In this document: positions 1 to 9,996 of the stretch, piece after piece
Numbering within the stretch: position 1 is the first letter of the stretch
Layout: each line of letters starts with the position of its first letter
Assembly: GCA_035513275.1 (NCBI GenBank)
Contig: DATKCJ010000005.1
Coordinates: 1-35,788, forward strand
Length of the DNA: 35,788 nt
Source: DATKCJ01 sp035513275
Lineage (GTDB): Bacteria > Verrucomicrobiota > Verrucomicrobiia > Opitutales > Opitutaceae
Direction of reading: 5' to 3'
Position numbers and translations under genes: made by a program
Notes under the pieces: generated by a model
The model's database searches: none
What the model was told of the DNA's origin: nothing
What the model saw: the letters and a program-made list of their open reading frames with translations, nothing else

Positions 1-1376
1 GAGTGTGGATCGAGCGTGGCGTAGGCGGACACCTTGGTCTCGTCGTCCGAGACCGCGCGCACCGAGGTCGAGCGGTTGTAGCGCGAGAAGAGATGGAGCA
101 CTTCCCACATGCCGGGCTGCCAGCTCCAGGGGGTGAAGATCTCGACGCCGTGCTTCATGAACTCGCCGAGGATCGAGGCATACCAGACCGACGCCAGTGG
201 CGCGTTGCTGACCGGCACTCCGGTTTCTGTCACGGAGAATGTGACGCCATGGTCGTCGCCGAAATACTGCTCGAGCCACTCCTCGCAGCGGCCGAAGATG
301 TATTCCTGTCTGATGGAATCATCCCAGCCGCCATTGACGGTCTTCACGCCGTTGGCGTCGGGGTTCACGTAAGTTCTGTCGAAGAACGTGCGGTGCAGTT
401 GCACGACGTCGGCGGGATTCGAGGCGCCCGGGTAGTAGTGGATGTCGAGGACATCGAGCATCCGGATGCCGGTGCGCGCCTGCTCCTCGCCGATCCGCTT
501 GATGAAGTATTCGAGCCACGGCCAGCTCCTGCCTTCGGCGGTGATTCCGCCCGGCCAGTTATACCACTGCCACTCGTTGGCCGGAACCGGACCCACGAGC
601 TTGATCTCCGGGAACCGGGCGCGTGCAGCGCGTGCGTAGGCGAAGTAGCGCTGCATGAACTGCTCCGCGGGAAGCTGCGTGGGCATCACGTCGTCGTGCG
701 TGCCCTCCCAGATCTCGGGTTCGTTGTCCATGTTCCAATAGAGGAACTGGCTGCGATCGAGCCCGAGGCCGGTGGGCTTGATCCAGTGGTCGAGAATTGC
801 GGTGGATATCTCTGGAGTGCTGTCCGTCAGGTAGAGCGCGGGACTTCCCTCCGTGAGTGCATTGTGGCCGCCGGCGGGATTGGGAGTTCCGCCGCCGGCA
901 AGGTTCTGGCCGACGCCGGACCACCACTGGCTCTGGTTGTAGCCCCAGTCGTTGAAATTGCTCTGCGTGTTGTCCGCGACTTTGCCGATCAGTTGGAAAC
1001 AATACATCGCCTGAACGCCCGGCAGATGCCGCTGCATCTGCGTCTGGGAATAGTCCCAGTCTGCGGATGCGTAGACGTTGTTGTACCAGTCGGGATGCGA
1101 AGTGAGCCTCTTCTGCCAGTTGTATTTGGTGCCGTTGTTGCCGCCGTTCATGCGCAACATCTTCACCCCGGCGTCGCGGAACAACTGAAAGCCCGAAGCG
1201 CTCAGGGGCGAGCTCGGGTGGCCGACTCCGTCGTTCTTGCCATAGAGGTAGGGCGAGACGGCGATGCGGTCTTGTGCGCCATCCACTGTTACCTGAATCG
1301 TCTGCGCTGCGAGAGGGGCGGCTGCGATCAGCAACAACGTGATCGAAAGAAACGAGAAGGGACGACGGAGTTGCAT
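1..1376 (-). CDS. GH44 endo-beta-glucanase / xyloglucanase, secreted (3' end outside window)
   Basis: The reading frame starts at an ATG at 1376 and stays open to the window edge, giving 458 residues without the C-terminus. Residues 1-24 form a signal peptide ending in LAAQ. The rest matches GH44: a YLYGKN segment near the N-terminus, an NGGNNGTKYNW stretch, then DNEPEIWEGTH with E219 as the likely acid/base, then LDVLDIHYYP, then FSVTETG with E384 as the likely nucleophile. GH44 enzymes cleave beta-1,4-glucan backbones and many prefer xyloglucan; substrate choice here is inferred from the neighbours. The gene lies 62 bases downstream of the fucosidase gene in the same direction, so the two are probably co-transcribed. 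The missing C-terminal part would be the end of the beta-sandwich. Confidence 0.88.
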   Translation of the reverse strand, partial: MQLRRPFSFLSITLLLIAAAPLAAQTIQVTVDGAQDRIAVSPYLYGKNDGVGHPSSPLSASGFQLFRDAGVKMLRMNGGNNGTKYNWQKRLTSHPDWYNNVYASADWDYSQTQMQRHLPGVQAMYCFQLIGKVADNTQSNFNDWGYNQSQWWSGVGQNLAGGGTPNPAGGHNALTEGSPALYLTDSTPEISTAILDHWIKPTGLGLDRSQFLYWNMDNEPEIWEGTHDDVMPTQLPAEQFMQRYFAYARAARARFPEIKLVGPVPANEWQWYNWPGGITAEGRSWPWLEYFIKRIGEEQARTGIRMLDVLDIHYYPGASNPADVVQLHRTFFDRTYVNPDANGVKTVNGGWDDSIRQEYIFGRCEEWLEQYFGDDHGVTFSVTETGVPVSNAPLASVWYASILGEFMKHGVEIFTPWSWQPGMWEVLHLFSRYNRSTSVRAVSDDETKVSAYATLDPH

Positions 1377-1438
1377 TGGGTCTAGGGCGAAAGGGAAGCG
1401 ATGCAGCCTTTGAAATCTTGTGTCGGTTTTCTATGCTC

Positions 1439-3763
1439 TCAACGAGCGCCTTCTGTTTCGGCGGGCAGCACGGTGATCTCGGCGGCACCGACCCAGCCAT
1501 TGTCGTCGAGGTCGTGCAACGCAGTGAAGCGGAAGAACCGGGCCTCGACGGGCGCGAAGCGCACTTCCTGCAGGATGGGATTGTTCCGGATATTGCCGAA
1601 GAATTGCTCCTTCACCTGTGTCGTCCACGTGGTCCCGTCCATGCTGGTCTCGAAACGGCAGCGATCCACCGCGCTCTCCGGGTTCCAGTCCTGACGCGGC
1701 AGGTAGGCGAATCCGGCGATCTGCTGTGAGCCGCCCATGTCGACGGTGAGTGTGGGCCGCGGGGCCGCGCCTGTCGTGGCCCGCACTTTCCAGTATGTGC
1801 CCGCGTTGGCATCAATCGCGTGCACGGCGGGGAAGCCGGTTTCCTCTTCGGCCGGTGGCACCACTTTCCAGCCTGCGGGCGCCAGACCGACGGCGGACCT
1901 GGTTTCGGACAGCCCCAGGCCACCTTCGGGAGTCATGACTGCGGCTTTCACAGTGCCACCGCGCGAGAGCGGGATCGGCGACCGGTAGACCGGCGACTCC
2001 GCGGTCGGCTCGGTGCCGTCGAGCGTGTAGACGATGGGAAGGGGATGCGGATGTGTGACTGCCATGAAGCCGTCGCGGCTGCGATTGGCGATGACCGGCG
2101 CGGCGGGTAGCGACTGTTTGAACACACCGACTTCCGCCAGAGTCGGTTCGAGCCGCGAGCCGGTGATGCGAATGCGGATCTGATCGGTCGTGGCCGGCAC
2201 TTGCAGCCGCATCAGCCGTTTGCGACCGACGGTGGTCTGCTCCTCGACGGCGGCCGGCGCGGTCCACTTCCCTTCGGTCCAAGTTTCGATGACGAACGAT
2301 TCGATCCGCTGGCTGCGGTGGTCCACAGCCTCCTGCAACGAGACCACGTCGAAAGTGAATGCGGCGGGCAGCGTCAGGGTGAACGTGGCGTGGTGATCGC
2401 CCGGCGCTGCTTCCCACCACGTGTCGAGATCGCCATCGTGCGCGAGCGCTGCGTTGTTTGCGGCATGCGAACTGTCGGCCGTGAACTTCGCGCCGGCGGC
2501 GAGGTCCTGCGCGAAAGTGTCTTCGACCACTTGCGCCATCCGGCTCAGCGACGCGAGTTGGTTGTCGGGAATCAGGCCGCGGGTGTCGGGCGCGAGATTC
2601 AGCAGCATGACACCGTTGCGACCGACCGAGGTGTAGTAGTAGTCGACGAGGTCGGCGGGGCTCTTGACGCGTTTTCCCTCGGCCCAGAACCAGCCGTGGA
2701 GAATGGAGGTGTTCACCTCGGCTGGATACCACCAGAGATGGGAGCCCGGTGTGAGTTTCGCGCGATCGCCGAGGGCACCGTGCATGTCGGGCCAGGTGAA
2801 TTTCTCGGGCGGTTGCGACAGTGGGATGACACTCCACTCGGTGGTGCGGCCGACGCCGCCTTCGTTGCCGACCCAGCGCACGTCCGGACCCTTGACGGAG
2901 ATGACTGCCTCGGGTTGCAGGCGGCGAATCAGATCATACCACGCCGCATAGTCGTAGGTCTGGTGCACGCTCGGGTCCGGATTCGCGCCGTCGAACCACG
3001 CCACGGAAATCGGCCCGTATTCGGTGAGCAGCTCGTAGAGTTGGTTGAGGAAGTAGCGGTTGTAGTCGTCGACCTCGTAGGTGTAGCTGTCGAAACCCTC
3101 CGGTGGTGGGCGTCCCTTCGAAGGATCGGACTGGAAGCGGGCGGGATCCGTGGGAATGGTGGAGCGAACTTTGGCGCTGCCGTTTCCGTAGTAGCCCGCG
3201 GGATTCTTGGGATTGGTGCGCAACTGGTAAAGATCGGCCGGCGAGAGATAAACGCCCAGCTTGATACCGTGAGCGCGCGCGGCGTCGGCCACCTCGCGGA
3301 CCATGTCGCCTTGGCCTCCGCGCCAAGGGCTCGAAGCGACCGAGTGCTTCGTGTAGCGCGAAGGCCAGAAGCAGAGTCCATCGTGGTGCTTGCTGACGAG
3401 GATCAGCATCTTGCCGCCGGCGTCTTCTATCGCGCTGAGCCACTGGTTCGCATCCAACGCCGTGGGGTTGAAAAGCGCTGGGTCTTCGCGGCCGTCGCCC
3501 CATTCGACTCCCCGGAAGGAGTTCGGACCGTAGTGAAGGAAGAACGTCCGCTCGAGCCGCATCCACGCGGTTTGGTTCGTCCGGGGCAGCACCTTCGCTG
3601 CCTTCTCGGCCACGACTTCGGGTGAGTCGCCTTCGGAAACGACTTGAATCGTTGCGTACTCGATTGGCTCCCGAGTTTGACCGATCGCCATCGGCAGGCT
3701 GGCAACAAGACCCGCGAGCAAAAGGATTCTGACGGCAAAACCACGTGTGCGAGGGGTGTTCAT
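1439..3763 (-). CDS. GH29 alpha-L-fucosidase with C-terminal F5/8-type (discoidin) domains
   Basis: This 774-residue protein removes terminal alpha-L-fucose from glycans. I chose the ATG at 3763 because it is followed directly by a signal peptide (residues 1-29, ending MAIGQ); an upstream in-frame ATG at 3808 would bury that peptide. GH29 signatures are the N-terminal WxxxxRTFFLHYGPNSFRG, the SKHHDGLCFWPS segment, and VAWFDGAN with D258 as the likely nucleophile. After the catalytic domain (about residues 65-430) come one or two beta-sandwich domains of the F5/8 type, with a FN3_7/chitobiase-like YTLDGTEPT segment between them. The product should be periplasmic or outer-membrane exposed. It sits upstream of the GH44 gene on the same strand and divergent from the GH39 gene. 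Fucosidase, GH2 and GH44 together suggest fucosylated xyloglucan. Confidence 0.92.
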   Translation of the reverse strand: MNTPRTRGFAVRILLLAGLVASLPMAIGQTREPIEYATIQVVSEGDSPEVVAEKAAKVLPRTNQTAWMRLERTFFLHYGPNSFRGVEWGDGREDPALFNPTALDANQWLSAIEDAGGKMLILVSKHHDGLCFWPSRYTKHSVASSPWRGGQGDMVREVADAARAHGIKLGVYLSPADLYQLRTNPKNPAGYYGNGSAKVRSTIPTDPARFQSDPSKGRPPPEGFDSYTYEVDDYNRYFLNQLYELLTEYGPISVAWFDGANPDPSVHQTYDYAAWYDLIRRLQPEAVISVKGPDVRWVGNEGGVGRTTEWSVIPLSQPPEKFTWPDMHGALGDRAKLTPGSHLWWYPAEVNTSILHGWFWAEGKRVKSPADLVDYYYTSVGRNGVMLLNLAPDTRGLIPDNQLASLSRMAQVVEDTFAQDLAAGAKFTADSSHAANNAALAHDGDLDTWWEAAPGDHHATFTLTLPAAFTFDVVSLQEAVDHRSQRIESFVIETWTEGKWTAPAAVEEQTTVGRKRLMRLQVPATTDQIRIRITGSRLEPTLAEVGVFKQSLPAAPVIANRSRDGFMAVTHPHPLPIVYTLDGTEPTAESPVYRSPIPLSRGGTVKAAVMTPEGGLGLSETRSAVGLAPAGWKVVPPAEEETGFPAVHAIDANAGTYWKVRATTGAAPRPTLTVDMGGSQQIAGFAYLPRQDWNPESAVDRCRFETSMDGTTWTTQVKEQFFGNIRNNPILQEVRFAPVEARFFRFTALHDLDDNGWVGAAEITVLPAETEGAR

Positions 3764-4064
3764 CGAAGTAGCAGGGTGCTCTGTCTGCCAAGATTTCGGG
3801 CTCGTCACGATACGTCAGGGCACAACCGCCCAAAATGCCGTTGCGGGAGCGTTTGTAGAAGCTTCATCGGGCAGGGTATTGGGGCTGCGGGTTCCCAGAC
3901 AGATCCCCGCTGTTTCAGCCGGTATCTTCGGAAAGGGATGCAGATTCTGTCACGACACAACGATCGGGGCGGGCGGGCGACCGTGTAGCGAGTTTTCCCG
4001 ACAGGCGGTCTCGGAGAACTTCTGTTAGCATGACGTCGACGCGCCCATCGGGCGCCCGACGAGT
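3764..4064. promoter_or_regulatory. Divergent intergenic region between GH29 and GH39 genes
   Basis: These 301 bases separate two genes that read away from each other, so both promoters must lie here. I see no coding capacity in either direction beyond short chance frames. A GC-rich dyad, GCGCCC-ATC-GGGCGC, lies at 4041-4055, ten bases before the GH39 ATG, and could form a hairpin over the ribosome binding region. A loose direct repeat, GTCACGA(T/C)AC, occurs near 3805 and 3949 and could be a regulator site; this is only a guess. No clear -35/-10 pair was found. Confidence 0.45.
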
Positions 4065-5807
4065 ATGCCCCGAACTTCTTACCCCGTCTCCGAGCGACAC
4101 GACCGTGACGTTGTGCGGCGTGTAGTCCACTTCTCGTGGACGACACTCGCGCTGATCGCGGCGGCAGGCGTCGTCGTGGCCGCGAGCCTAGGGAACGCAG
4201 TCGCCTCCGAGACTCCGCGCGGGTCGGATGCCGAAGTCCGGATCGTTGCAGCAGACTTCAACAAGCCGGTTGGACCGCTGAATCGGATGTTCGAGCATTG
4301 CGTAGGGGCGGGCCGGGCGAACGAGGGACTCCGCGCAGACTGGCAGAGGCAACTGCGCTTCGTGCGCGAAGAGTGCGGCTTTCGCTACATCCGGTTTCAC
4401 GGCCTGTTTTGCGACGACATGGGCGTCTACTTTGAGGACAAGGGCCGCCCGGTGTACAACTGGCAGTATGTCGACGAGCTGTTCGACTTTATCCTGAGCA
4501 TCGAGATGAAGCCGTTCATCGAGCTCGGCTTCATGCCGTCGGCCCTGGCGAGCGGCCCGCAGACGATTTTCTGGTGGCGGGGCAACATCACACCGCCGAA
4601 GGACTACGCGAAGTGGGAGGCGTTTGTCGCCGCATTCGTCCAGCACGTAACCGAGCGCTACGGTAGCGACGAGGTGCGCTCGTGGTATTTCGAAGTGTGG
4701 AACGAGCCGAACCTTGACGGCTTCTGGATGGGCAATCCCGAAAAGAAGAGCTTCGAGGAGTGGGCGCCCGGCGCGCGCGCCGAATATCTCAAGCTCTATG
4801 AGCACAGCGTCCGCGCGGTGAAGTCGGTCGACGCAGCATATCGCGTCGGCGGCCCGGCCACCGCCGGCGAGGGATGGATCGACGAGACGCTCGACTTCTG
4901 CGCCGAGCGAAACGTGCCGCTCGATTTCGTCAGCACGCACAGCTACGCGACGATGGCCGGCTATCTCGACTAAAACGGAAGTGCCGGCACCGTCCTCTCG
5001 CCCGATCGCGACTCGATCACCTCGGGCGTGCGCAACGTGCGCGGGAAGATCGACCGATCGCCGTTTCCGAAGGCCGAACTTCACTACACCGAGTGGAGCA
5101 GTTCCTACACCCCGGTAGATCCAGTTCACGACAGCTACCACAGCACTGCATTCATTCTGAACAAAATGCGGCACATCGGGCCCGCGGCGGACTCGATGTC
5201 CTACTGGACGTTCACGGATATTTTCGAGGAAGCGGGACCGCGCAGGACGCCGTTTCACGGTGGCTTTGGGATGCTCAATTACCAAGACCTTCCGAAACCC
5301 TCGTTCTACGCCTACAAGTTCCTGCACCGTTTGGGAGACACCGAGCTTGGCTGCGCGGATCCCGAAGCGTTCGTGTGCCGCAGCGACGACGGCAGCGTGC
5401 AGGCGCTCTTCTGGGATTTCACGATTACGCATCCAGGACCTTCGGTTAACAACCAGGTCTTCTATGCGGAAGACCAGCCCGCGAAGGCACTGGCGCCTGT
5501 CAAGGTGAAGCTCACCAGCCTCGCGTCCGGCGCCTACACGCTTCTTGCCACGAAGGTCGGCTATCGAGCGAACGACGTGCAATCGGCCTGGCGCGATCTC
5601 GGCTCTCCATCGCAGCTCACACGTTCCCAAGTCGCGACGCTGCGCGCGTCGTCCTCAGGCGAGCCAAACATCAATGAAGCCGTCCGCGTGGGCGACGACG
5701 GTGAATTCTCCCGGACCTTCGAGATGCGCGAGAACGACGTATGGTCCGTCGAACTGCGACCGGTCGAGGTCGCGAATCTACCTCGAGCGGACAACTCCGC
5801 CGATTGA
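4065..5807 (+). pseudogene. GH39 beta-xylosidase-type glycosidase interrupted by an in-frame TAA
   Basis: Two frames, 4065-4973 and the continuation from 4974 to 5807, are in the same phase and are separated only by a TAA at 4971-4973. Read through, they give one 580-residue GH39-like protein. The N-terminus has a signal-anchor-like stretch (TLALIAAAGVVVAASLG). The first part carries FEVWNEPN with E214 as acid/base. The part after the stop carries LHYTEWSSSY with E343 as nucleophile, then the beta-sandwich. Translation ending at the stop would give 302 residues without the nucleophile, which should be inactive. The homology is continuous across the stop and no frame shift is present, so a single base change (for example GAA to TAA), a sequencing error, or readthrough are the options. 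The gene precedes the TonB receptor by 170 bases on the same strand. Confidence 0.82.
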
Positions 5808-5977
5808 CCCCAGAGCACACCGAGCACAACCGGCGCATAGGATTTAACGATAAAGCCCAGACGCTCCCGCTGAAAGCCTCCTGACTGAAGACCTACCCCG
5901 CCACCCCTTTCTGCACCGCACTCCCAATTCCCCTGTCACCGACAGATCAACTGACTAACAACCCCCAAGCTCGCGAA

Positions 5978-8900
5978 ATGAAAAAGCTAATTCCCCAATA
6001 CGTGTTGGCGCTCCTGACGGCGCTCACTCTCGGCACCGGGTCGATTCAGGCCCAGGCCGCATCTGACGCCGACCCGGCCCTCGATCAGGTCGATGACGAT
6101 GTGATCGTCCTCGATCCGTTTACGGTCACGACGGATCAGGAAGGCTACAAAGCCATTGATACCCTCGCCGGCGGCCGTATTCGCACCACCCTCAAGGACA
6201 CACCGGCGTCGCTTTCGGTGATCACCAAGAAGCTGTTGAGCGACCTCAACGTGAACAACCAGGAGGATCTCTTCATCTACACCCCCAGCACCGAGGTTTC
6301 CGGCCTTTTCGGAAACTACTCAGGCATGAGCGTCCGTGGCCAGGGCATCGCCGGTGGGGCGGAAGGCACGCGGTTGACAAACCCGGCAGGGGTCAATCGC
6401 GGCCGCGGTCTGACGGCCATGGATAACACCAGGAACTACTTCCCCACCGACATTCCCTGGGATGGTTACAACATCAGCCGCGTCGACATCTCGCGTGGTC
6501 CGAACTCGTTCCTGTTCGGCACCGGCAGCCCGTCCGGCATCTCCAATGCGGCGACCAACGAAGCCGTGTTCAAAGATCGAGGCTCGGTCGAAGTGCACTA
6601 CGGAAGCTATGGCTCGTCGCGCGAATCTTTGGATTTCAACAAAGTGCTGGTGCCCGACCAAGTGGCCATCCGGCTCAACTTGGTGAACGATGACCGCCTC
6701 TATCGGCAAGAGCCGGCTTTCAATCACAGTCAGCGCGCCTACGGCGCGGTCCGCTTGGATCCGGAGTTCCTCCGCACGAATACGGCATACACCAAGATCC
6801 AAGCCAGCTTCGAGCACGGCCAGGTGAAGTCCAACAACCCGCGCATTCTCCCTCCGCTGGACTACCTCACCGGTTACCTGAATGATCCGGATGCCAGCCC
6901 GACCGGATACAATCCGTGGGAGTATGACTTGGACGAGAGCGTCGGCCCGGACCCGCGCTACAGTCTTTGGGCGGGCGCCGGTTCTCTCGCCAACCAATAC
7001 CAGTGGGCGAACGACGCGCAGCTCTTCTTCGATGCCACAAACGGCGCGCTGCTGGACGGTGGTCAGTCGGGCTTCACGTCACCCACCGGCAATGGTTATG
7101 GCGCCACCGAAAACACGTGGAACGTCCACAGCGTCGGCTACTACAGCTACGCAAGAGCGTCGAATTACTACTACCGGCAGGCAAACAACAACCAGGATGG
7201 TGGACCGTTTGCCGGCGCCTACCGGGGAACCGTCAGGTATTTCGACAAGACGCTCACCGACCCGGGCATTTTCGACTTTTACCACAAGCTCATCGACGGC
7301 GACAACAAGCGGGAATGGCAGCGCTGGAACGCTTACAACGTGAGCATTGTTCAGAGCCTCTTCGACGAGCGGCTGGTCATCCAAGGCGTCGTCGATCACC
7401 AGGAGTATCTCAATGGCGACAAGGGAATCCTCAGCAACCCATGGCTCGTCCTCGATCTGAACAGCCACAATCTCAAGACCCCGACCTGGCTGCCCGGCTC
7501 CACGACCAATCCGAATGTGGGCCGGCCGCTGGTGTTCGGAGGCCAGGGTCATCACAACATCAACTACTCCGAGCGCGACAATTACCAGGTCACGGCCGCC
7601 TACAACCTGGATTTCGAGCGCGACTTCGACATGACGGGCACCTTGGGTCGAATCCTCGGCAAGCAGGATTTCACCGCGCTTGCCGGCAGCTATGACAAGT
7701 TCGAGGAGCACCGCAACTACAGGCTCTATGGCCTCGATCCGGTCTACAAGGTTTACAACGGCGACAAGACCCCGACGCAGGTGCTCCAATCGGACAATGC
7801 GTTCAACTGGCTGGCCTACACGGGCCCGTCGTTGCTGGGCACGACCGGCGCAGGCGCCAATTTGAGCAACCTGGCGACCCCGATCACGATACCGAGCGCC
7901 TATCCCTTCACGGTCTTCTCGAAGGAGTGGACCGCCGGGACCTCGGTTAATCCCAGCGACCCTTGGTCGTTTACGAGGAACGGCACCACGACCACCCAGG
8001 TCCAGGCGGATAATCCCGCCAATTACAGGGGCTACACGAGGTTGCCGGTCTCCTTTATCACTGGAGAAGAGCCTCGCGACGTGCTCGCCACCGGCGGCAC
8101 GCAGAGGAGACAGAAGATCACTTCCGAGGCCTTTCTTTACCAAGGACACTTCTGGGATAACACGATCATCCCGACGTTTGGCTATCGTCGCGACACGACA
8201 TTCCAACAAGGTTCCGATGCCAGCCGGCATCGGAGCACGGTGACGGGAATCTACGACCTGAACTACAATTACGCCATCGATGATCCGACAGGGATCGAGG
8301 CCACGACCAACTCGATCAGTTACGGCGTGGCCGTTCACCTGCCCGAGGCGATCAAGAAGAATCTCCCGGGAGGCATGGATCTGTCCTTCTACTACTTCCA
8401 CGGTGAGAACGAGACGCCGCGGGTGCGCTATGGGCTCGATGGCTCGCAGCTCCCCAACGAGGCAGGCGAGACCGACGACTACTCGGTTCAGTTCGATGGG
8501 CTCAACGGTCGTCTCACCGCGCGGCTCACCTACTTCACGACGCGGAACAGCAATGCCTCGGCTTCCGTGGGGCAGCAGCCGCTCGCGACTCACATGGTTT
8601 ATAACCTTCCTGCATGGACGCTCGCGCTGCACGCCTACAGCATGGCTCACCAGACCTTTCCGCAGGATGCGAACGGGTATTACCAGGTCCCGGCCACTTG
8701 GGATGCATGGACCAGAGAATCTTGGGCTAATTGGCCTTATGGAGGGGAAAACGGATGGATGACCCTGCATCCGGCTGAGGCGGCGGCTGCGAATCAGGCG
8801 ATGATGAATGAATTCACCGAACTGTATCCGCAGGCGTATTGGGATGCCTACGGCTACAACATCGACGTCGAGGCCATCAAGCGAGGCGACTGGAGCCACG

Positions 8901-9649
8901 TCGTCAAAGGCACGGACTTCCCGTATTTCCCGCCCCAGATGGGCGGAGGCGCTTTCATCCACGGCGAATACCCGACGATCGAACAAAACCTCGAGTCCAA
9001 GGGCTTTGAGTTCGAGATGACGTTTCGGCCGGTGAAGAACTGGGATATCACCGTCAATGCCTCCAAGGTCGACGCCACGCAGACTGGCCTCGGCGCGGCG
9101 GCGACCAAACAACTGGTGGGAATGGCGGACGTTTACCTCGGCAGCGGCGTTCAGTATGCGGGCATCTGGGGTGGCTACGAAGGAGCGAAAAACAGCTTCC
9201 TGACAGATATCTGGGCACCCTACCTCAACCTAGTCGCCCTAATCGGCGGCGATCAGCCCGAGATGAGGAAATACAGGTTCAATGCCATCACGAACTACCG
9301 CTTCGTCGACGGCCGCTTGAAAGGCCTCGAACTCGGCGGCGCCTGGCGTTGGGAAGACAAAGCCATCTTGGGATACGGCATCCATGAGACCGAGATCTAC
9401 GGGGAAACCGCGTATATCGCCAACGTCGACGATCCCATCTACGGACCGACAGAGTCGCACTTCGATGCGTGGATTGCCTATCAACACAAGCTGACCGATA
9501 AGATCGACTGGAGAGTCCAGCTCAACGTGCGCAGCGTAGGCGAGGACACTCGTCTGGTGACCGCCGCGGTCGAGCCGGACGGCTCGGTAGCCCAACAGCG
9601 CATCATGAGTGGCGCGACCTATGATTTGATGATGAGGTTCTCGTTCTGA
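5978..9649 (+). CDS. TonB-dependent outer-membrane receptor (large, carbohydrate-type)
   Basis: This 1223-residue protein is an outer-membrane beta-barrel that imports ligands with energy from TonB. Residues 1-27 are a signal peptide. A conserved segment VIVLDPFTV (about 42-50) is the probable TonB box. The plug domain follows, recognised by GRIRTTLKDTPASLSVITKKLL and later DISRGPNSFLFGTGSPSG. The rest is barrel, rich in aromatic and Asn/Thr/Gly residues, and the chain ends in phenylalanine (MMRFSF), the usual barrel-assembly signal. It is longer than typical siderophore receptors (700-800 residues), as in Opitutaceae receptors of sugar loci. No SusD-like partner is present. Its place between GH39 and GH2 suggests that it imports oligosaccharides released by the neighbouring enzymes. 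The ligand is inferred. Confidence 0.93.
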   Translation: MKKLIPQYVLALLTALTLGTGSIQAQAASDADPALDQVDDDVIVLDPFTVTTDQEGYKAIDTLAGGRIRTTLKDTPASLSVITKKLLSDLNVNNQEDLFIYTPSTEVSGLFGNYSGMSVRGQGIAGGAEGTRLTNPAGVNRGRGLTAMDNTRNYFPTDIPWDGYNISRVDISRGPNSFLFGTGSPSGISNAATNEAVFKDRGSVEVHYGSYGSSRESLDFNKVLVPDQVAIRLNLVNDDRLYRQEPAFNHSQRAYGAVRLDPEFLRTNTAYTKIQASFEHGQVKSNNPRILPPLDYLTGYLNDPDASPTGYNPWEYDLDESVGPDPRYSLWAGAGSLANQYQWANDAQLFFDATNGALLDGGQSGFTSPTGNGYGATENTWNVHSVGYYSYARASNYYYRQANNNQDGGPFAGAYRGTVRYFDKTLTDPGIFDFYHKLIDGDNKREWQRWNAYNVSIVQSLFDERLVIQGVVDHQEYLNGDKGILSNPWLVLDLNSHNLKTPTWLPGSTTNPNVGRPLVFGGQGHHNINYSERDNYQVTAAYNLDFERDFDMTGTLGRILGKQDFTALAGSYDKFEEHRNYRLYGLDPVYKVYNGDKTPTQVLQSDNAFNWLAYTGPSLLGTTGAGANLSNLATPITIPSAYPFTVFSKEWTAGTSVNPSDPWSFTRNGTTTTQVQADNPANYRGYTRLPVSFITGEEPRDVLATGGTQRRQKITSEAFLYQGHFWDNTIIPTFGYRRDTTFQQGSDASRHRSTVTGIYDLNYNYAIDDPTGIEATTNSISYGVAVHLPEAIKKNLPGGMDLSFYYFHGENETPRVRYGLDGSQLPNEAGETDDYSVQFDGLNGRLTARLTYFTTRNSNASASVGQQPLATHMVYNLPAWTLALHAYSMAHQTFPQDANGYYQVPATWDAWTRESWANWPYGGENGWMTLHPAEAAAANQAMMNEFTELYPQAYWDAYGYNIDVEAIKRGDWSHVVKGTDFPYFPPQMGGGAFIHGEYPTIEQNLESKGFEFEMTFRPVKNWDITVNASKVDATQTGLGAAATKQLVGMADVYLGSGVQYAGIWGGYEGAKNSFLTDIWAPYLNLVALIGGDQPEMRKYRFNAITNYRFVDGRLKGLELGGAWRWEDKAILGYGIHETEIYGETAYIANVDDPIYGPTESHFDAWIAYQHKLTDKIDWRVQLNVRSVGEDTRLVTAAVEPDGSVAQQRIMSGATYDLMMRFSF

Positions 9650-9996
9650 GCGCCAGGCTGTTCTGAGTTTCTCAATGATTGGATTCCAGCGCTTTCGGAT
9701 ACGTGTCTGGGATTCTGCCGGAGACGTGGCGCCAGTCTGGCCGACTGGCGCCATCCCTCCTTCCACAAGGCTCCCGCGGTCGCGAGAATCCTGCCGCGGT
9801 CGGCGTCGACTTAGCGGATTCGCAAACGGTTTGGGATCGCCGAGGTCCCTCCTCCGAATGGCGGCTATTGAGTTCAGGGAATCGTGCACGACACGCTCTA
9901 CATTCACCTGACTGTCAGGCGTGGCGCTGGTTCGTGCGGACGGCGCCAGGTCCCCGGTGGGAGGCACTGACGCCGTTTCCCCGTGATTCGTTCCCA
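9650..9996. other. Intergenic region between receptor and GH2 genes
   Basis: This 347-base gap is open in frame with the GH2 gene from 9679, but the encoded stretch is Arg/Pro/Ser-rich, lacks family resemblance and lies before a clear signal peptide, so I treat it as non-coding. It holds the strong hairpin at 9728-9752 and a short dyad CAAACGGTTTG at 9823-9833 that could be an operator. A separate promoter for the GH2 gene is plausible. Confidence 0.5.
9728..9752 (+). terminator. Perfect 10-bp hairpin after the TonB receptor gene
   Basis: GGCGCCAGTC (9728-9737) and GACTGGCGCC (9743-9752) are exact reverse complements around a five-base loop TGGCC, and an extra T-A pair extends the stem to 11 bp. 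It starts 79 bases after the receptor stop codon. The following bases (ATCCCTCC) lack a T run, so it may be a weak terminator, an mRNA-stabilising 3' structure or a processing site between the receptor and the GH2 message. Confidence 0.5.

Noticed and set aside
3..1385. 460-codon open frame on the plus strand over the GH44 gene
   Set aside because: It lies opposite a gene with clear GH44 motifs; its Val/Arg/Ala-rich translation fits an antisense shadow in GC-rich DNA.
2201..3625. 474-codon plus-strand frame across the GH29 gene
   Set aside because: It is antisense to the fucosidase, has no recognisable motif and shows shadow-like composition.
7079..9112. 677-codon minus-strand frame inside the TonB receptor
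   Set aside because: It mirrors the receptor codons, lacks motifs and starts mid-gene; typical antisense shadow.
9823..9833. CAAACGGTTTG as a LacI-type operator
   Set aside because: It has an odd centre rather than the central CG of LacI-family sites and no LacI-type gene is in the window; kept only as a note in the intergenic entry.
9679..9996. N-terminal extension of the GH2 frame
   Set aside because: It would place about 106 Arg/Pro-rich residues and a hairpin before a normal signal peptide.
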